Part shown: piece by piece, positions 32,277-43,200 of the stretch | How the letters are laid out: each line of letters begins with the position of its first letter | Numbering within the stretch: the first letter of the stretch is position 1 | Origin: Hyaloraphidium curvatum | Lineage: Eukaryota; Monoblepharomycota; Hyaloraphidiomycetes; Hyaloraphidiales; Hyaloraphidiaceae | Assembly: GCA_025558095.1 (NCBI GenBank) | Contig: JAIVFI010000019.1 | Span: 248,001-312,000 of the forward strand | Length of the DNA stretch: 64,000 bases | Reading direction: 5' to 3' | Made by a program: the position numbers and the translations under genes | The notes under the pieces: model-generated | Databases searched by the model: none | The model's input: the letters and a program-made list of their open reading frames with translations, nothing else | What the model was told of the DNA's origin: nothing

Positions 32277-32983
32277 AAATCGTCTAGCGGAAGAACGCGG
32301 AAAGTGCATCTGGGGCCCGGGTCCTGTAGACTTACCATTCCGGACTGCTTTGACATTGTAGCCGTCAGTATGGCAAAAATGGAGATGATTGGTCGTGATC
32401 TGTTACATCGTCCTTGTCGAATTGCCCCCATATGGGTGTACGGGTGGGTCCGATGCCCTTGATGGGTTGGCGCGAAAGCCACCGGTTTGTGACACACCGA
32501 GTGCAGTGCTGGTCGGGGGGTCGTTCGAGAAAGGCAACAATGGTGTTGCATCACGTTGAAAACTCCATAGATTGTTCTCCCTTTCTTTGCAGAGGTATCT
32601 CGGGAATCGCCTGAGTCGGAGCTGCGACCCCATCAGAAGCAGGGTTCCTTCTTCCTTACGGATCAGGACCTGTGGCAACAATGCAGAACAGAACTTGAGC
32701 GCTGGAGCGAATTGGCAGCGAAGGGCTCTGCGAAATCAACAAGACCGCGCTTGCCGGACAGATCAGAGGGCCAAGAGTCGGGGACGTGGCCTCGGATTTG
32801 TCACTGACCTGTCCAGCGAGTGCCATCCTGTCCATTCGGCCCCGCTGCAATGTAGCAGCATCCAGGCGAATGATTCGATGCGAAATGGACAGGTCTGTGT
32901 TGGGCGGACACATCAGAAGGCGTGACGATTCGGACCTGTCAAATCCGGTCCACCCTTTCACGGGGCTGAGCTCACCGGCACGA
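32277..32983. other. duplicated HSP90-RPC2 spacer plus SEC20 upstream region
   Basis: From 32277 to about 32640 the sequence aligns with the spacer at 19840-20520, including the unit ending GTCAGTATGGCAAAAATGG and the last exon/intron edge of RPC2 (GAGTCGGAGCTGCGA, about 32611). The 20-nt minisatellite is absent, and the TAGCGGAAGAACT motif appears once instead of repeated. The remaining part (32640-32983) is unique and should contain the SEC20 promoter. Confidence 0.8.
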
Positions 32984-34039
32984 TGTCCACCGCTGCCGCG
33001 ACGAAAGCTCCGCCGCCGCTGCCACCGGAGGTCTGCAGCCATTTGGACGCGCTCGCGCGGGCCGAACTCGACATCCGCGGTGCCACGTCCGCGCTGGCCG
33101 AGACCGCCCACTTCTCCACGCGGGACCTTCAGGACGCGCAGAACCACGTGCGTTCGAAGCTCAAAATGTGCCAGGCCGCGCTGAATGTGGGTTTCGACGC
33201 GTCCGGCGCCCCAGAACGCGTGTCGACTGCCGTCGCCGTCGCGCCAGGACATCGTGTACCATGCCGACGACTTTCCCCTGGACGTGCGGTCCGCCATCTT
33301 GGAGGAAGCAAGGACGCACAAGGACCGACATACCCAGTGCGTGCTTTCTTGCCGTCTCTCGGCTCGTTTCCCATCCGCGTCGGCCCAGGCTGCAGGCCGA
33401 CATCCGCACCGCGACCCTCGCCGCCGCTGCCGCCCTCCGGAAGCGGGAGGAGGACGACCGGCAAGCCTTGCTCTCGGGTGCTCTGACGGTGGAGGATTTG
33501 CGGAGACGGAGACCACAGTGGGAGCCGTTGCCATGCAGCCCGGGAATCCCGCTCACGGACCGTCCCAAGGAACGACACGGTCCTCGACACGAGCAACCAG
33601 CTCACCGATGCCATGCGCAGCGCCGTGCAGATGCTCTCGACCGAGGTCGAGCGCTCCGCGCAGGCAAACCTCGTCCTCGGTGCGTTCTCCGCGCGGCACG
33701 AGTCGTCCCGGCTCACTCTTCGCGGCAGACGAGTCCACCCAGACCCTCGGCAAGACGACGGGGGAGTACCGCACCTACGGGTCGCTGATGCGCACGTCGC
33801 GGGAGCTCGTTTCGAGGATCGCCTCGAGGGACTGGACCGACAGGCTGCTGATCTTTTTCGGCCTGCTCGTGTTCCTCCTCACGGTGCTCTACAGTGGGTG
33901 GCCGCAACCTGGAGCTGGAGTGCTCTCCCTCATCGCGATTGATTCGGCAGTTTTGAGGCGGCGGGCATGGTTCGTCCCCTCGTTCTCATGGATCTGGTGG
34001 CTCTTCACGTGGCCGTTCCGGATCTTCTCCATGTCCTGA
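32984..34039 (+). CDS. SEC20: Sec20-type SNARE (BNIP1 orthologue)
   Basis: Tail-anchored ER Qb-SNARE for COPI retrograde vesicles from Golgi to ER. Exons join to give an N-terminal helical part (EVCSHLDALARAELDI, STRDLQDAQNHVRSK), a second helical region with LLSGALTVEDLRRR, then the SNARE motif NDTVLDTSNQLTDAMRSAVQ through TEVERSAQANLVL and DESTQTLGKTTGEYRTYGSL. A single C-terminal membrane helix follows (DRLLIFFGLLVFLLTVLY), with a short lumenal tail after the last intron (about 33892-33949). Five or so introns were inferred. The segment order and the long gap between SNARE motif and membrane helix are those of Sec20 rather than other SNAREs. Confidence 0.84.
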
Positions 34040-34109
34040 GCTCGCTCGCTGGTGTGACAAGAATGTAATGTTCGATACCCTCTGCGTCTACAGAATTTGC
34101 CAGGCCGAA

Positions 34110-36047
34110 CTAGTAGTTCGAAGTGTACCGTTGCTGCGATTCCCATGAGCTTTTGCGCCACGCGTTTCGAATGACGGCGGACCCACCGATACGTCCTGCA
34201 GCATGCTGCTCGCCTTCTGCAGCGCCGCCGCGCCCAGGTTCTTGATGCTGCTCCAGTCGTCCGAGGCCTGGTCGCCGAAGCGGCGGACAAACTCCTGGGC
34301 CTGGGAGCCGACGACGCTGGCGATGTCGGCGACGCCGGCCCCGCCGGACCCACCGCTGGATAGAGGCGTCAGCTGGCATGCGGTAATGCGCACAGACGGA
34401 ATGCCTACCCCGACGGGCGGTCCTCGGGCCGGCGGTCGTAGTAGTCGTCGCTCCCGAACCCGCTCCGCCCCTCGAAATCGCGCAGCTTCTGCCTGGCCTC
34501 GTTCCTGTCACGCACCGAATCAGCTACTTGCCCAAGAAGCAGCACCGAGAGACGGCAACGCACCCGCCGTCGTCGTTCCAGTGCCCCCTGCCAAAGTACT
34601 GGTCGCTCGAGATGGCCTTGGCAGTGCCAAACTTCTTCCTCGCGAAATCCTCGTCCTCCTCCTCCTTCTGGCCGCCGCCGTACCTCGACGGCTCGGGGGT
34701 GGCGCCGAACCCGCCGCCGAAGCCGCCGCCCGACGACTTTTTCGGCGGCGCGGTCGGGTCGAACCCGAAGCCGAACTTTGGCGGCTCCTTCTCCTTCTTC
34801 TTCTCCTCGGCCGCGCCGCCCATGGCCAGCCTGCCCATGCCCATCCCCAGGCGGTCCAGCGCCTCCTCGTCGCCCTTGCCCGCCTCGACGTAGGCCAGGC
34901 GGGACGACTTGGCCTGCGCCGCGGCGAAGCCCAGAGGATCGCGCCGCCGGAGCTCCTCCTCCTCGCGCTTGCGGCGCTCCTCCTCCTCGCGGATCCGCTC
35001 CTCCTCCTCGCGCGCGCGCCGCTCGGCTTCCTCGAAGGAGATACCGGACTTGGCGGCCTTCTTGGCGCCCATGGTCTTCTTCTTGCCGCCGAGGAGGGAG
35101 GACGAGGCGGCGAGCATGGCGGCGGAGGAGCCGCTGTCCGCCGAGGCAGCCGCCGGGGCGGGTTTGGGCTCCTTGATCTCGGCAGCGGCCGGCGCGGGCT
35201 TGGATTCCTTGACCTCTTTGACCTCTTTGACCTCGGGCTTGTGTTCCACTTTCGCGGCTGGGGGTTCCGCCGGGGGTGCCGGCGATGCGGCGGCGGAGCG
35301 GGACGACGGCCGGTCTGAGGGGGGTGCGGGGCTCGGGGTGGCGCGGGCGCCGGCGGAGGGAGTGGAACGGCCGTTGATCATGTTGCCGAAAAAGTCGTCC
35401 TTGGGCGGCGCGGCGGCCTCCTCGGCCTCCTCGTCGGGGGTCTCGTCAATGACAATCTTGTCAGGGTATCTGCCCGCGCCGAGCACGAAAAGAACCGACG
35501 ATCGGTTAGATAAACCGGTCGAGGGATGTAGCGCTGGTGCCGCTGCCCACTTTTTCGCGTCCTCGTTCGTCAGCCTCGCCAGGCGCTCCAGGTACAGGCC
35601 TGCCTCCCTGCTCGTGTACTTTGCCTTTGCGTCCTTGAACTTCTGCACGCCGCCGTACTGCCTGAAAAAGTCGGTCGCACGGCCGTTGCCGCCGCACTTC
35701 ATGTTGCGCAGCTGGTCGACGGACCACGAGTCGAGCAGCGTGGATCTGGCGCGGGCGTGAGGGCGGGCGTGAGGGCGGGCGGCGACGCGGCGCCGGCGGC
35801 AGCCACCTCGCGAAGCTGATGTGCACGCCCATGTTGCGGTGCACGGCCGAGCAGTCCAGGCAGACGTACACGCCGAAGTTGACCGAGGCCCACGTCGGGT
35901 TCTTTGCGCCGCAGTCGAAGCAGGTCTGCGGCGGGTCAGGCGGGCGGGCGGGCGGCGCAGCGGCGGCCTCCGCACCTTGTTTTCCCTCCGCGACCTGAGC
36001 TTCTTGAAGACATCCTGCACCTCGGCCTTTGTCAGGTCGCGGGACAT
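34110..36047 (-). CDS. GLO3: ArfGAP of Glo3 / ArfGAP2-3 type
   Basis: GTPase-activating protein for Arf1 on COPI vesicles at the Golgi. The start at 36047 gives [20 protein letters not shown]. After the first intron the zinc finger reads [14 protein letters not shown], then [20 protein letters not shown] with the Arg finger region, then [18 protein letters not shown] long Pro/Ala/Ser and Glu/Lys/Arg linker follows, with a Glu/Arg-rich coiled coil (34940-35040). Glo3-type repeat region: [18 protein letters not shown], then [21 protein letters not shown]. The helical C-terminus [20 protein letters not shown] ends either at 34110 after a last intron (tail QRYTSNY) or at 34088 without it. Confidence 0.88.
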
Positions 36048-36421
36048 GTTTGCGAGCCGGCGGGGGTGCGAGGGGCGCGCGGCCGCGAATGGAATACGAC
36101 GGAGGTGCCGCGGGCTGCGGGCACCGGCGGACGCGGGGAGGCGGCGGCGCGTCCGGAGGGGTCGGCGAGTTGGTGGTGAGTGGGGCTCGTTGCTAATATT
36201 AATTGCCTAGGACTGCTGCATGCGCGCTAACCGCGTCAAAGCCGAAAAACCGCCGAGGGCAGGGACGGCTCCAGCCACCCGCGCGGAACCCGTCGTCGCT
36301 TCCTTTGCGCCGCGGCCCTTCGAGGCAGCGCCGAGGAGCGCGCGGCGGCCGGCGTGCGGCGGCTTGTGCGCCCTCCCCGCGGCCCGCACGGTGCGCCTTC
36401 GCGGCTGCGCGCCCGGCCACG
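36048..36421. promoter_or_regulatory. divergent promoter region, GLO3 / zinc-finger gene
   Basis: A 374-bp gap between two outward-facing starts. An AT-rich island around 36193-36208 (GCTAATATTAATTGCC) stands out against the GC-rich background and could be a core promoter element. No gene is supported. Confidence 0.45.
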
Positions 36422-38600
36422 ATGGGCAGCCGGCCGTTCCACCCGGCGCACGAATCGAACCTGTACATCCACGAGCTCGGCGCGGGCAACCCGAAGCACT
36501 GGAACGCCGCAAAGCTCGCCGAGTGGGAGGCAAAGTACAACACGCTGCGCTACCGCATCGACGGCGCGAACAAGCGGCCATACGACTGCGGCTGGTGCGG
36601 ACACCGCTCGGACGACCTGCGCGGCCTCGTGCTGCACGTAAAGTGCGTGCCGCACAGATCGTGTCTTTTTTTGGAGCTGACACGGCGCACCCCCGCCAGC
36701 GAGCGGCACGCCCGCCTCGGCGACGACGCGTACTGGGAGCGGCCGCGGCGCTGCGAGTGGCCCGGCTGCACGCAGCAAAAGCACTATGCGGACGACATCG
36801 GCCTGATGGTGCACCTGCGGCTGCATACCGGCGAGCGGCCCTACCTCGTGCGTGCATCGATTTTCGCTCCCCGCCTTTTTCTGACGCGCCCGCCGCCCAG
36901 TGCCCGCACGACGGCTGCACCCTGCAGTTTTCCACGCGCGAGTCCAACCTCTCGCACCAGCGGCCCGCGCACCGCGCCGTGCACCGCCCGATCTTTATCG
37001 ACATCCGCCGGATCTCGGCCTCGGGCCCGCTGCTGCCGTCGTCCTCGCTCGAGGAGGACATCGAGGAGGAGCCCGGCCGGCCGGCGGCGTCGGAGGAGGA
37101 CGAAGAGGAGGACGAGGACGAGGAGGGCGACGGCGGCTCGGAATCCTCCGACGCCCCGCCGCGGCGCGTCACTCGGTCGCGCCTGCTCTCGTCCACGGCG
37201 TCGCCCCCGCCCGCCAACGGCAAGGCGCGCCAGGCCTCGCGCAGCCCGCCGCCGCCCAGGAAGCGGCGCAGGGCGGAACCCGACCTCGGGCTCGGCGAGG
37301 ATCCGCGGCTGGACGTGGTCGCGGGCGGCAGCGAGAGCGAGAGCGTGCTCAGCGAGGGCGTCGTCGTCGGGCCCAAGGGACGCAGGGCAGTATCGGACAA
37401 CCACGGGGACGAAGACGAGGAGGAGGAAGAGGAGGAGCAATCTGAAGAGGAGGAAAAGCCGAGGCCCCCGAAGAGGGGGACGCCGGCGGCCAGGGGCGCG
37501 CAGAAGGTAAATTGCGCTCTGGTCTCGCCCTCGAGACATCCCTCTGACAGTCTTTGCAGCGCCGCGGCGCGGACGCCAAGCTCCGGGAGGAGTACGCCCG
37601 CGCCACGTGGCGCCAGCTCACCTCCCGCACCTCGCGCCCCGCGCGCTCCGAATCCGTCACCCCCCCGGACAAGCCCGAGGTCGAGCTCGAGTTCCAGAAG
37701 CACCTCTCCGGCCCCGCCCCGCCCTCGGACAAGCTCCGCCGCGTGCAGCGGCTCTTCAACGGGCAGCGCCGCAAGCTCGAGCGCTACCGGAGCTACCTCG
37801 AGCGGGCGCGGGAGGACGTTCTCGCCGGCGCGGCGCGGTGCGCGCAGCTCGGCCCCGCGCACCCCGACCCGGGCACGTTCGACCGGATCCGCAAGGCCGG
37901 GCTGGCGCTGGCGCCGCGGGTCGAAGCGCTGCTGGCGCGGTGCGACGCGGCGATCGCGCTCCTGGACGGGGAGGTGCTCGGCAAGGTCAAGAGGATGGCG
38001 GACGAGGAGAGGAAGGAGGAGCGGCAGAAGGCGCAGCTGAGCGGGGACGAGAGCGCGATGGGCGAGGGGACGGATGCCGGGGATGCGAGGGAGGGGACCG
38101 AGACGGGGAACCTGGACGACGGGGAGGAGAGCGCCAGCCTGTCCGGGGACCTGGACGCCGAGGGGGCAAGCCAGATGGACGGCGCCAGCCAGGTCGGCGA
38201 ACTCGAGCTGGACGGCGACGCCGCGAGCACCGCCGCCGGCGGCGACGAGGACGCGGCGTCGGAGGCGCCCGAGGACTCGGTGCTGATGCACATGGAGGAG
38301 AGGCAGACGAGGGCCGAGGAGGGCGACGGCGACCTGGCGAGCGAGTCGGCGGCGGGCGAGGGCGACTACTCGCGGATGGACGAGGAGAGCCTCGGGGACA
38401 TGGAAAGCGGCGCGGAGGACGCCAACGGGGACGAGGAGGACGAGTCCGAGATGCCGGAAGACCTGGGCTCCGAAATGCCCGAGGAGGAGTCCGAGATGCC
38501 GGACGACGGGCCGGCTGACGGCGCTGACGTGGAGCAAAGCGAGGACGGCGGGGACGGTGGTCAAGAAGAAGAGGACTTTGACGAAGATGACGAAGAATGA
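36422..38600 (+). CDS. C2H2 zinc-finger protein with very acidic C-terminus
   Basis: Probable nuclear DNA- or RNA-binding factor. Three zinc fingers sit in the first 170 residues: CGWCGHRSDDLRGLVLHV completed by ERH across an intron at about 36643-36710; CEWPGC...MVHLRLHTGERP with a classical linker; CPHDGC...NLSHQRPAH after a second intron. Then come acidic and Ser/Pro-rich stretches, a basic patch RKRRR near 37262, a helical domain at 37560-37990 (QRLFNGQRRKLERYRSYLER), and a tail of about 200 residues rich in Asp, Glu, Ser and Gly, with repeats of SEMPE near 38448-38500. The family is not identified; histone-linked or transcriptional roles are possible. The start follows a GC-rich leader. 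Confidence 0.78.
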
Positions 38601-38655
38601 TGTAGAGCCGAACCAAAAGTCTCTTCCCGCTCTACTCGAGTGTCTATCGCGCAGT

Positions 38656-40023
38656 TCAAAGCTCCGGCACCACCGTGTCCAGGTTGTACGCCTCGATCGA
38701 GTTTCGGTAGGCAATCATGTGGACCGCCTCGATGGCCTCCTTCTCGTCCAAATCACCCTCCGCGATCACCTGCTTGAGGGCCTCGAACAGCGCCTCGCGG
38801 AAGTACTTTGCCCCTAGCTGCGAAAAGCAGCTCAAGCACAAAGTTTCCTCGACGGGGAAGCACCCACGTAGTAGGTCTCGGGCCAGACGTGGGCATCGGA
38901 CGAGTAGAGCATCTTGTTCAGCGGCGCCAGGTGCATAATCTCCACAAGGCCCTGAACGAGCGAGTTCCGTGACCCGAACGCTTGCATCTCGCCCAAATCG
39001 CAATAGACACCCTTGAATGACGACGCGAGCCACCCGGCTTCGCGGCAGTAGGGCCACGAAAAGTGAAGGAGGACGAGCTTGAGGTTCTCGAAGCGGCTAT
39101 CCTGGAGCATGGGTTGGAAGAGGAGCGGGTTGGCATCCAAGAGCCTCATGTCACTGCAAAGGGCCGTTATCGAATGTCGGCGCAGTGAGAGGCTGCGCGT
39201 ACCAATCGCCGTGGCCGACGTGGGCCTGCAGGGGCAAGTTGTGCTTCACGGCTATCAGAGCCCCCGTGAGCACGAGAAAGTCAATCGTAGGTTTGTCGCC
39301 TATTCGGATCCTGGGACCCAACGGAACGAACGGCGGCGGAGGGACGTCGCTGGGCGGCGGCTCCTTCCAAGAGTCGAGCTGGGCCGCGGCATCCTTGAGA
39401 TAGCTCCCGAGCGCCGCGGCGACCTTTGCCCGATTCTCGGGCTCCAATGCAACCGTCCGGATCCCGAGGCCCGTCCGGTAGGCGGCGATGGTCTTCAGTC
39501 CAACGACGCCTTCGCGCGGCGGATCGAGCGCCGCCTTGAACCTGCGCTCGAAGGCCTCGAGCAGGTCCGCGCCCGTCTGCTGGGCCCGTTCCTTTGCCAT
39601 CTCCAGGACCAGATCTTCGGCGAGCCTCTCCAGGCGCACGATGCACTTTGTCGGCGCCTTGGTGAACCTGTCATGCCACTCCAGCGATTGCAGCGGGCCA
39701 TAAAGACCCGAGTCGATCAAGAGCTGGAACGTCCCGGTCTTTGAGAACAGGAGCTCCGTGTACTTGTCCTCGCCAAGCCGTGTCCTCTCCGCCAGAATGG
39801 CCTCCTCACTGGGCGGGACGCCGAGGAGCTTGCCCAGCTCCTTCAAGGACCGTTTCCAGACCAAAGTGTGGACAACGTCGTTCTGGGCGCTCCCAGATGC
39901 TTCCGTGAGCGCACCCCGTAGGCCATAGGATGAGTAGCCGATTCCTATCTGATGGGTGTGGTTGTCGATCAGGGGGACACCTGGACAGTGCGCAAGGGAG
40001 ATGAACGACGGCCAGGAAGACAA
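38656..40023 (-). CDS. amidohydrolase-2 family protein, similar to the FluG N-terminal domain
   Basis: TIM-barrel metal-dependent hydrolase. The N-terminus has the metal motif LIDNHTHQIG; the middle region runs to LPLQAHVGHGDWYA (second His pair), then, after an intron near 39150, LRLLDANPLLFQPML-like text, LVLLHFSWPYCREAGWLAS, GVYCDLGEMQA, and NKMLYSSDAHVWPETYY with a catalytic Asp candidate. The C-terminus resembles proteins where this domain is fused to glutamine synthetase (FluG), but no such domain follows here. The start at 40023 gives MSSWPSFISLAH. A frame-shifted upstream Met at about 40068 would give a hydrophobic leader but needs an extra intron. Substrate unknown. Confidence 0.8.
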
Positions 40024-40218
40024 GGGACGGCCAGGGGAGCATCGCGATTAGATAGCTGGCTCTCTTCATGGACCAGGACGTTGATTCCCACTGTTGACCA
40101 CGTCTTGCAGAGCGCTCGACATTGCAACGCGATGTACAACCGCGCGCGCAAAAGAATCTGCTACAGTACCCCGTCTCAGAAGGGCGATCGCGCATCTCCG
40201 CATCTCGTCGACGATCGA

Positions 40219-43200
40219 TCAGTCCATCAAGCCAGATCGTTGCGGCTGGATCGGTTGGCCGTAGCCGGGAGGTGGTTGCTGTTGTTGTTGTTGCGGTTGA
40301 GGTCCCCATTGTTGCACGGGCTGCTGCTGTTGGTAACCGTTCCACGCCTGGGGTGCTTGCGGTACCGAGCTCTGGGGCGACCCGTATCCGCCACCGTAGG
40401 CTCCCTGCGGCGCCGGAGGAGGTTGCTGAGGCGGATATGGTTGCCCATACTGCGTCGGCGGCGCTTGGGACCCGTAAGGCGGATTCGAAGGATACGAAGG
40501 CGCTGGAGGGCCGTAGTTCGCCTGGGGCTGAACCGATTGCTGTCCATATGGCTGCCCGGCCGGAGGTGCTTGGCCCTGAGCCGGCTGGCCGGGACCAGGC
40601 GGGCCCTGCGCATACGGCTGCGCTGAGGGCGGCGGTGCTCCGTACGGCTGCGCAGGCGGCGGCGGTGCTCCGTACGGCTGTGCTGGCTGCTGATTCGGCC
40701 CCTGCGGTTGCCCATACGTCGCCTGTGCCGGAGGCGGCTGAGCGTACGGAGCATGTCCGCCTGCTCCAGGGCTCTGATATCCGCCGAACTGGCCGGTGCC
40801 GGCGGGAGGATGCGGTTGCTGCTGGGGATACGGTTGCTGCTGGGCATATCCTGGTGCGTTCGGTGGACGCTGAGTTGCGCCGTAATAGGCCTGCAAAGAG
40901 TGCATTAGCGTGATGCAGTGAGCGAGAAACGCAGCTCTGAAATACCTGAGGAGCCAGGTACGATCCAGGTGCTGGGACCGGCTGCGCGCCCGGCGGCAAG
41001 GGTGGCGGGGGGCCGCCCAACCCTCCCGGTTTCGAAGGAACAGGGGGCGGCGGCGCTTGCTCGGGGCCCGGCCGGAACGCGTTCCCGTAGGGCGCCTGGT
41101 TCGCGTAGTAGTTCATTGCAGGAGCAGGCTGCTGCCACGGCCCAGGAGGCGGTGCAGCGCTCGGTGCGGGAGGTCGGTTGTACGCAGTAGGAGGTTGCTG
41201 TTGCTGGTAAGTCTGATACGGAGCCGTTTGCTGCGGAGACATTGGGTGCCCAATCGGGGGACCAGCGGATTGCCCTTGGTACGGCACTCCGCTAGGTTGC
41301 GGCGGCGGCGGGCCTGACTGCGGAACCGATGGGGCGTACTGCTGCGGCACGCTTTGCTGACTCGGCGGCTGTGTTTGTGGATACGGCATTTGCGTCGGGA
41401 AAGAGGCCTGGCCGCCGCCGTAGCTTGCCGGGGGCCCGCCTTGTGCGGGCGGCGGTCCAGTCGGTTGACCCTGGTAAGGGCTTCCAGGGTACGGGCTTCC
41501 AGCCGGTGGTGCGGACTGCGAGTACGACGCGAGCTGCGGCGTCTGCATCTGAGGCGGCATTGGTCCGGGGGCCTGCGATTGGGGCGGAGAAGACATGTAT
41601 GGCTGTTGAGGAGCGGCCGGCCGCGGCGGAGCTCCATAGGGCTGTGTCGGGGGTACTGGCGGCGCGACAGGCTGAGGTTGCTGAAAGTATGCACTAGGGG
41701 GAGGCACCGGCCTCGGCGGGGGAGGTCCTGGTTGCGGAACTGCAGGCATTGGAGGAGCGAACGACTGAAGTGGCGATGCCGGAGTGGGAGAGTACGGTGC
41801 TGGTGCACTAGCTGCGTATGCTGAGCTCGCGTACGGCGCGGGAGGGACTGGCGGAGGCGCAGATGACGGCGGCAGCCTCGATGGCTGCGGCAGGGTAGGA
41901 GCGCCCCCGCCATAGCCGTTCATGCCCGGCGCCGGGGAGGAGGAAGCCGGAGAATCCAAGGACGACGTCCCAAGCCTGAGCCGTTCCAGCTGCTCCTTAA
42001 GCTGCTTTTGCCCCTTTTCCGCTGCCTGAGCCTGCATCGTCGACGCAAGCTGGTTCCGCTCCTCGGCCCTCGCGCGCACGAAAGCCTTGGCCTCCGCCGC
42101 CGTGCGCTCGACCATGTCCGTCAGCCCGGAATAGAACTGGATCCCCTTTTGCAGACCGTCGCGGCACTCGCGCCAGCTCTCGTAAGCTTTCCTCCAGCGG
42201 GCAAGTAGAGCCTGCTTCCGCTTCTCGCGCGACTCGACAAGCTTCATCCCGTAAGAGCGCTCCTTCAGGTTCTCGTACTCGTTGACAAGCTCCTGCATCA
42301 GCGCGCGATGTGTCTCAATGTTCGAAGACAGCTTCTGCGTGAGCGGCTTGAACTTGGCCAGTTCGCTCTGGAAAAGCGCGGCCTCCTTGTTCTTGTTCAA
42401 AATCAGCAGGTTGGATATGTCGTCATTGAGCAGCTTCGTGCGGAACTCCTCAAAGGTCTCCTGTCTCTCCTTCTTGAGCTGCCGGATGCGGGCAAGCAGG
42501 TTGTCCATCTTCTCAATGAGCAGCTGTTCGCCAAGCGCCCCGAGCCCGGCATCGCTCTTCACGTCCTCCTCGATAAGATTGGCCACGGGGACGCTCGCGC
42601 CTTGCTTCGGGTCCCCGGTCGAGACAACCTGCACAGAAATGGCCTCCACTTCCTCGTAAGGCCGCTTCAGCGTGGCAAGATCGGGTTTCAGCTCCTGGAT
42701 CCGCTGCACAAGCTGGCGATCCGTCTCCGCAGCCTGTTCTAGGGTTTCCCGATGCCGCTTCACCTCGTTGCGGATCCCCGTGGTGAGACGAAGCGACGGC
42801 TCCTGCGGCCAGTCGGCAAACTGGCCTACCATGTCAGCGAGACGGTAGACGGAGGGTCGAAATCACGCACCTTTAGCCGCATGCTCTCACACTCCCGAGC
42901 CTCCTCGTCCAGAGTCACCCCGACACTGGTGAGCGTCTCCCGCGCGCGACTCTTCAGGCCGTCCAGCACAGTCAGGAGCTCGTCCATGCTGTCACCCGCT
43001 CGTCCGCTCTCGGAGCCGCCAATGTCCTGGCACCAATTACGAATCTCGGAAGGCAAGCTTCCATACTCGTCCAGGTGCGCCGATTTCGCCATCCGGCGCA
43101 GCTTGTCCAGGGTGCGAACCAAGTCCATGGACTCCAGAGACACCGAGAGCTCCGCATCGACGTCCTTGACCTGCTCCTCTTCAGAGCGGAGAAGCTTGGC

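Noticed and set aside
36207-38714. 835-codon open frame on the minus strand
   Set aside because: Antisense shadow of the acidic zinc-finger gene; composition is Arg/Ser/Leu repeats mirroring GAG/GAC codons.
39806-40905. Extension of the BRO1 frame beyond its last intron toward 39806
   Set aside because: After the intron near 40905 the true frame is the Pro/Gln-rich one ending at 40219. The extension overlaps the amidohydrolase gene and reads as Arg/Ser/Ala text.
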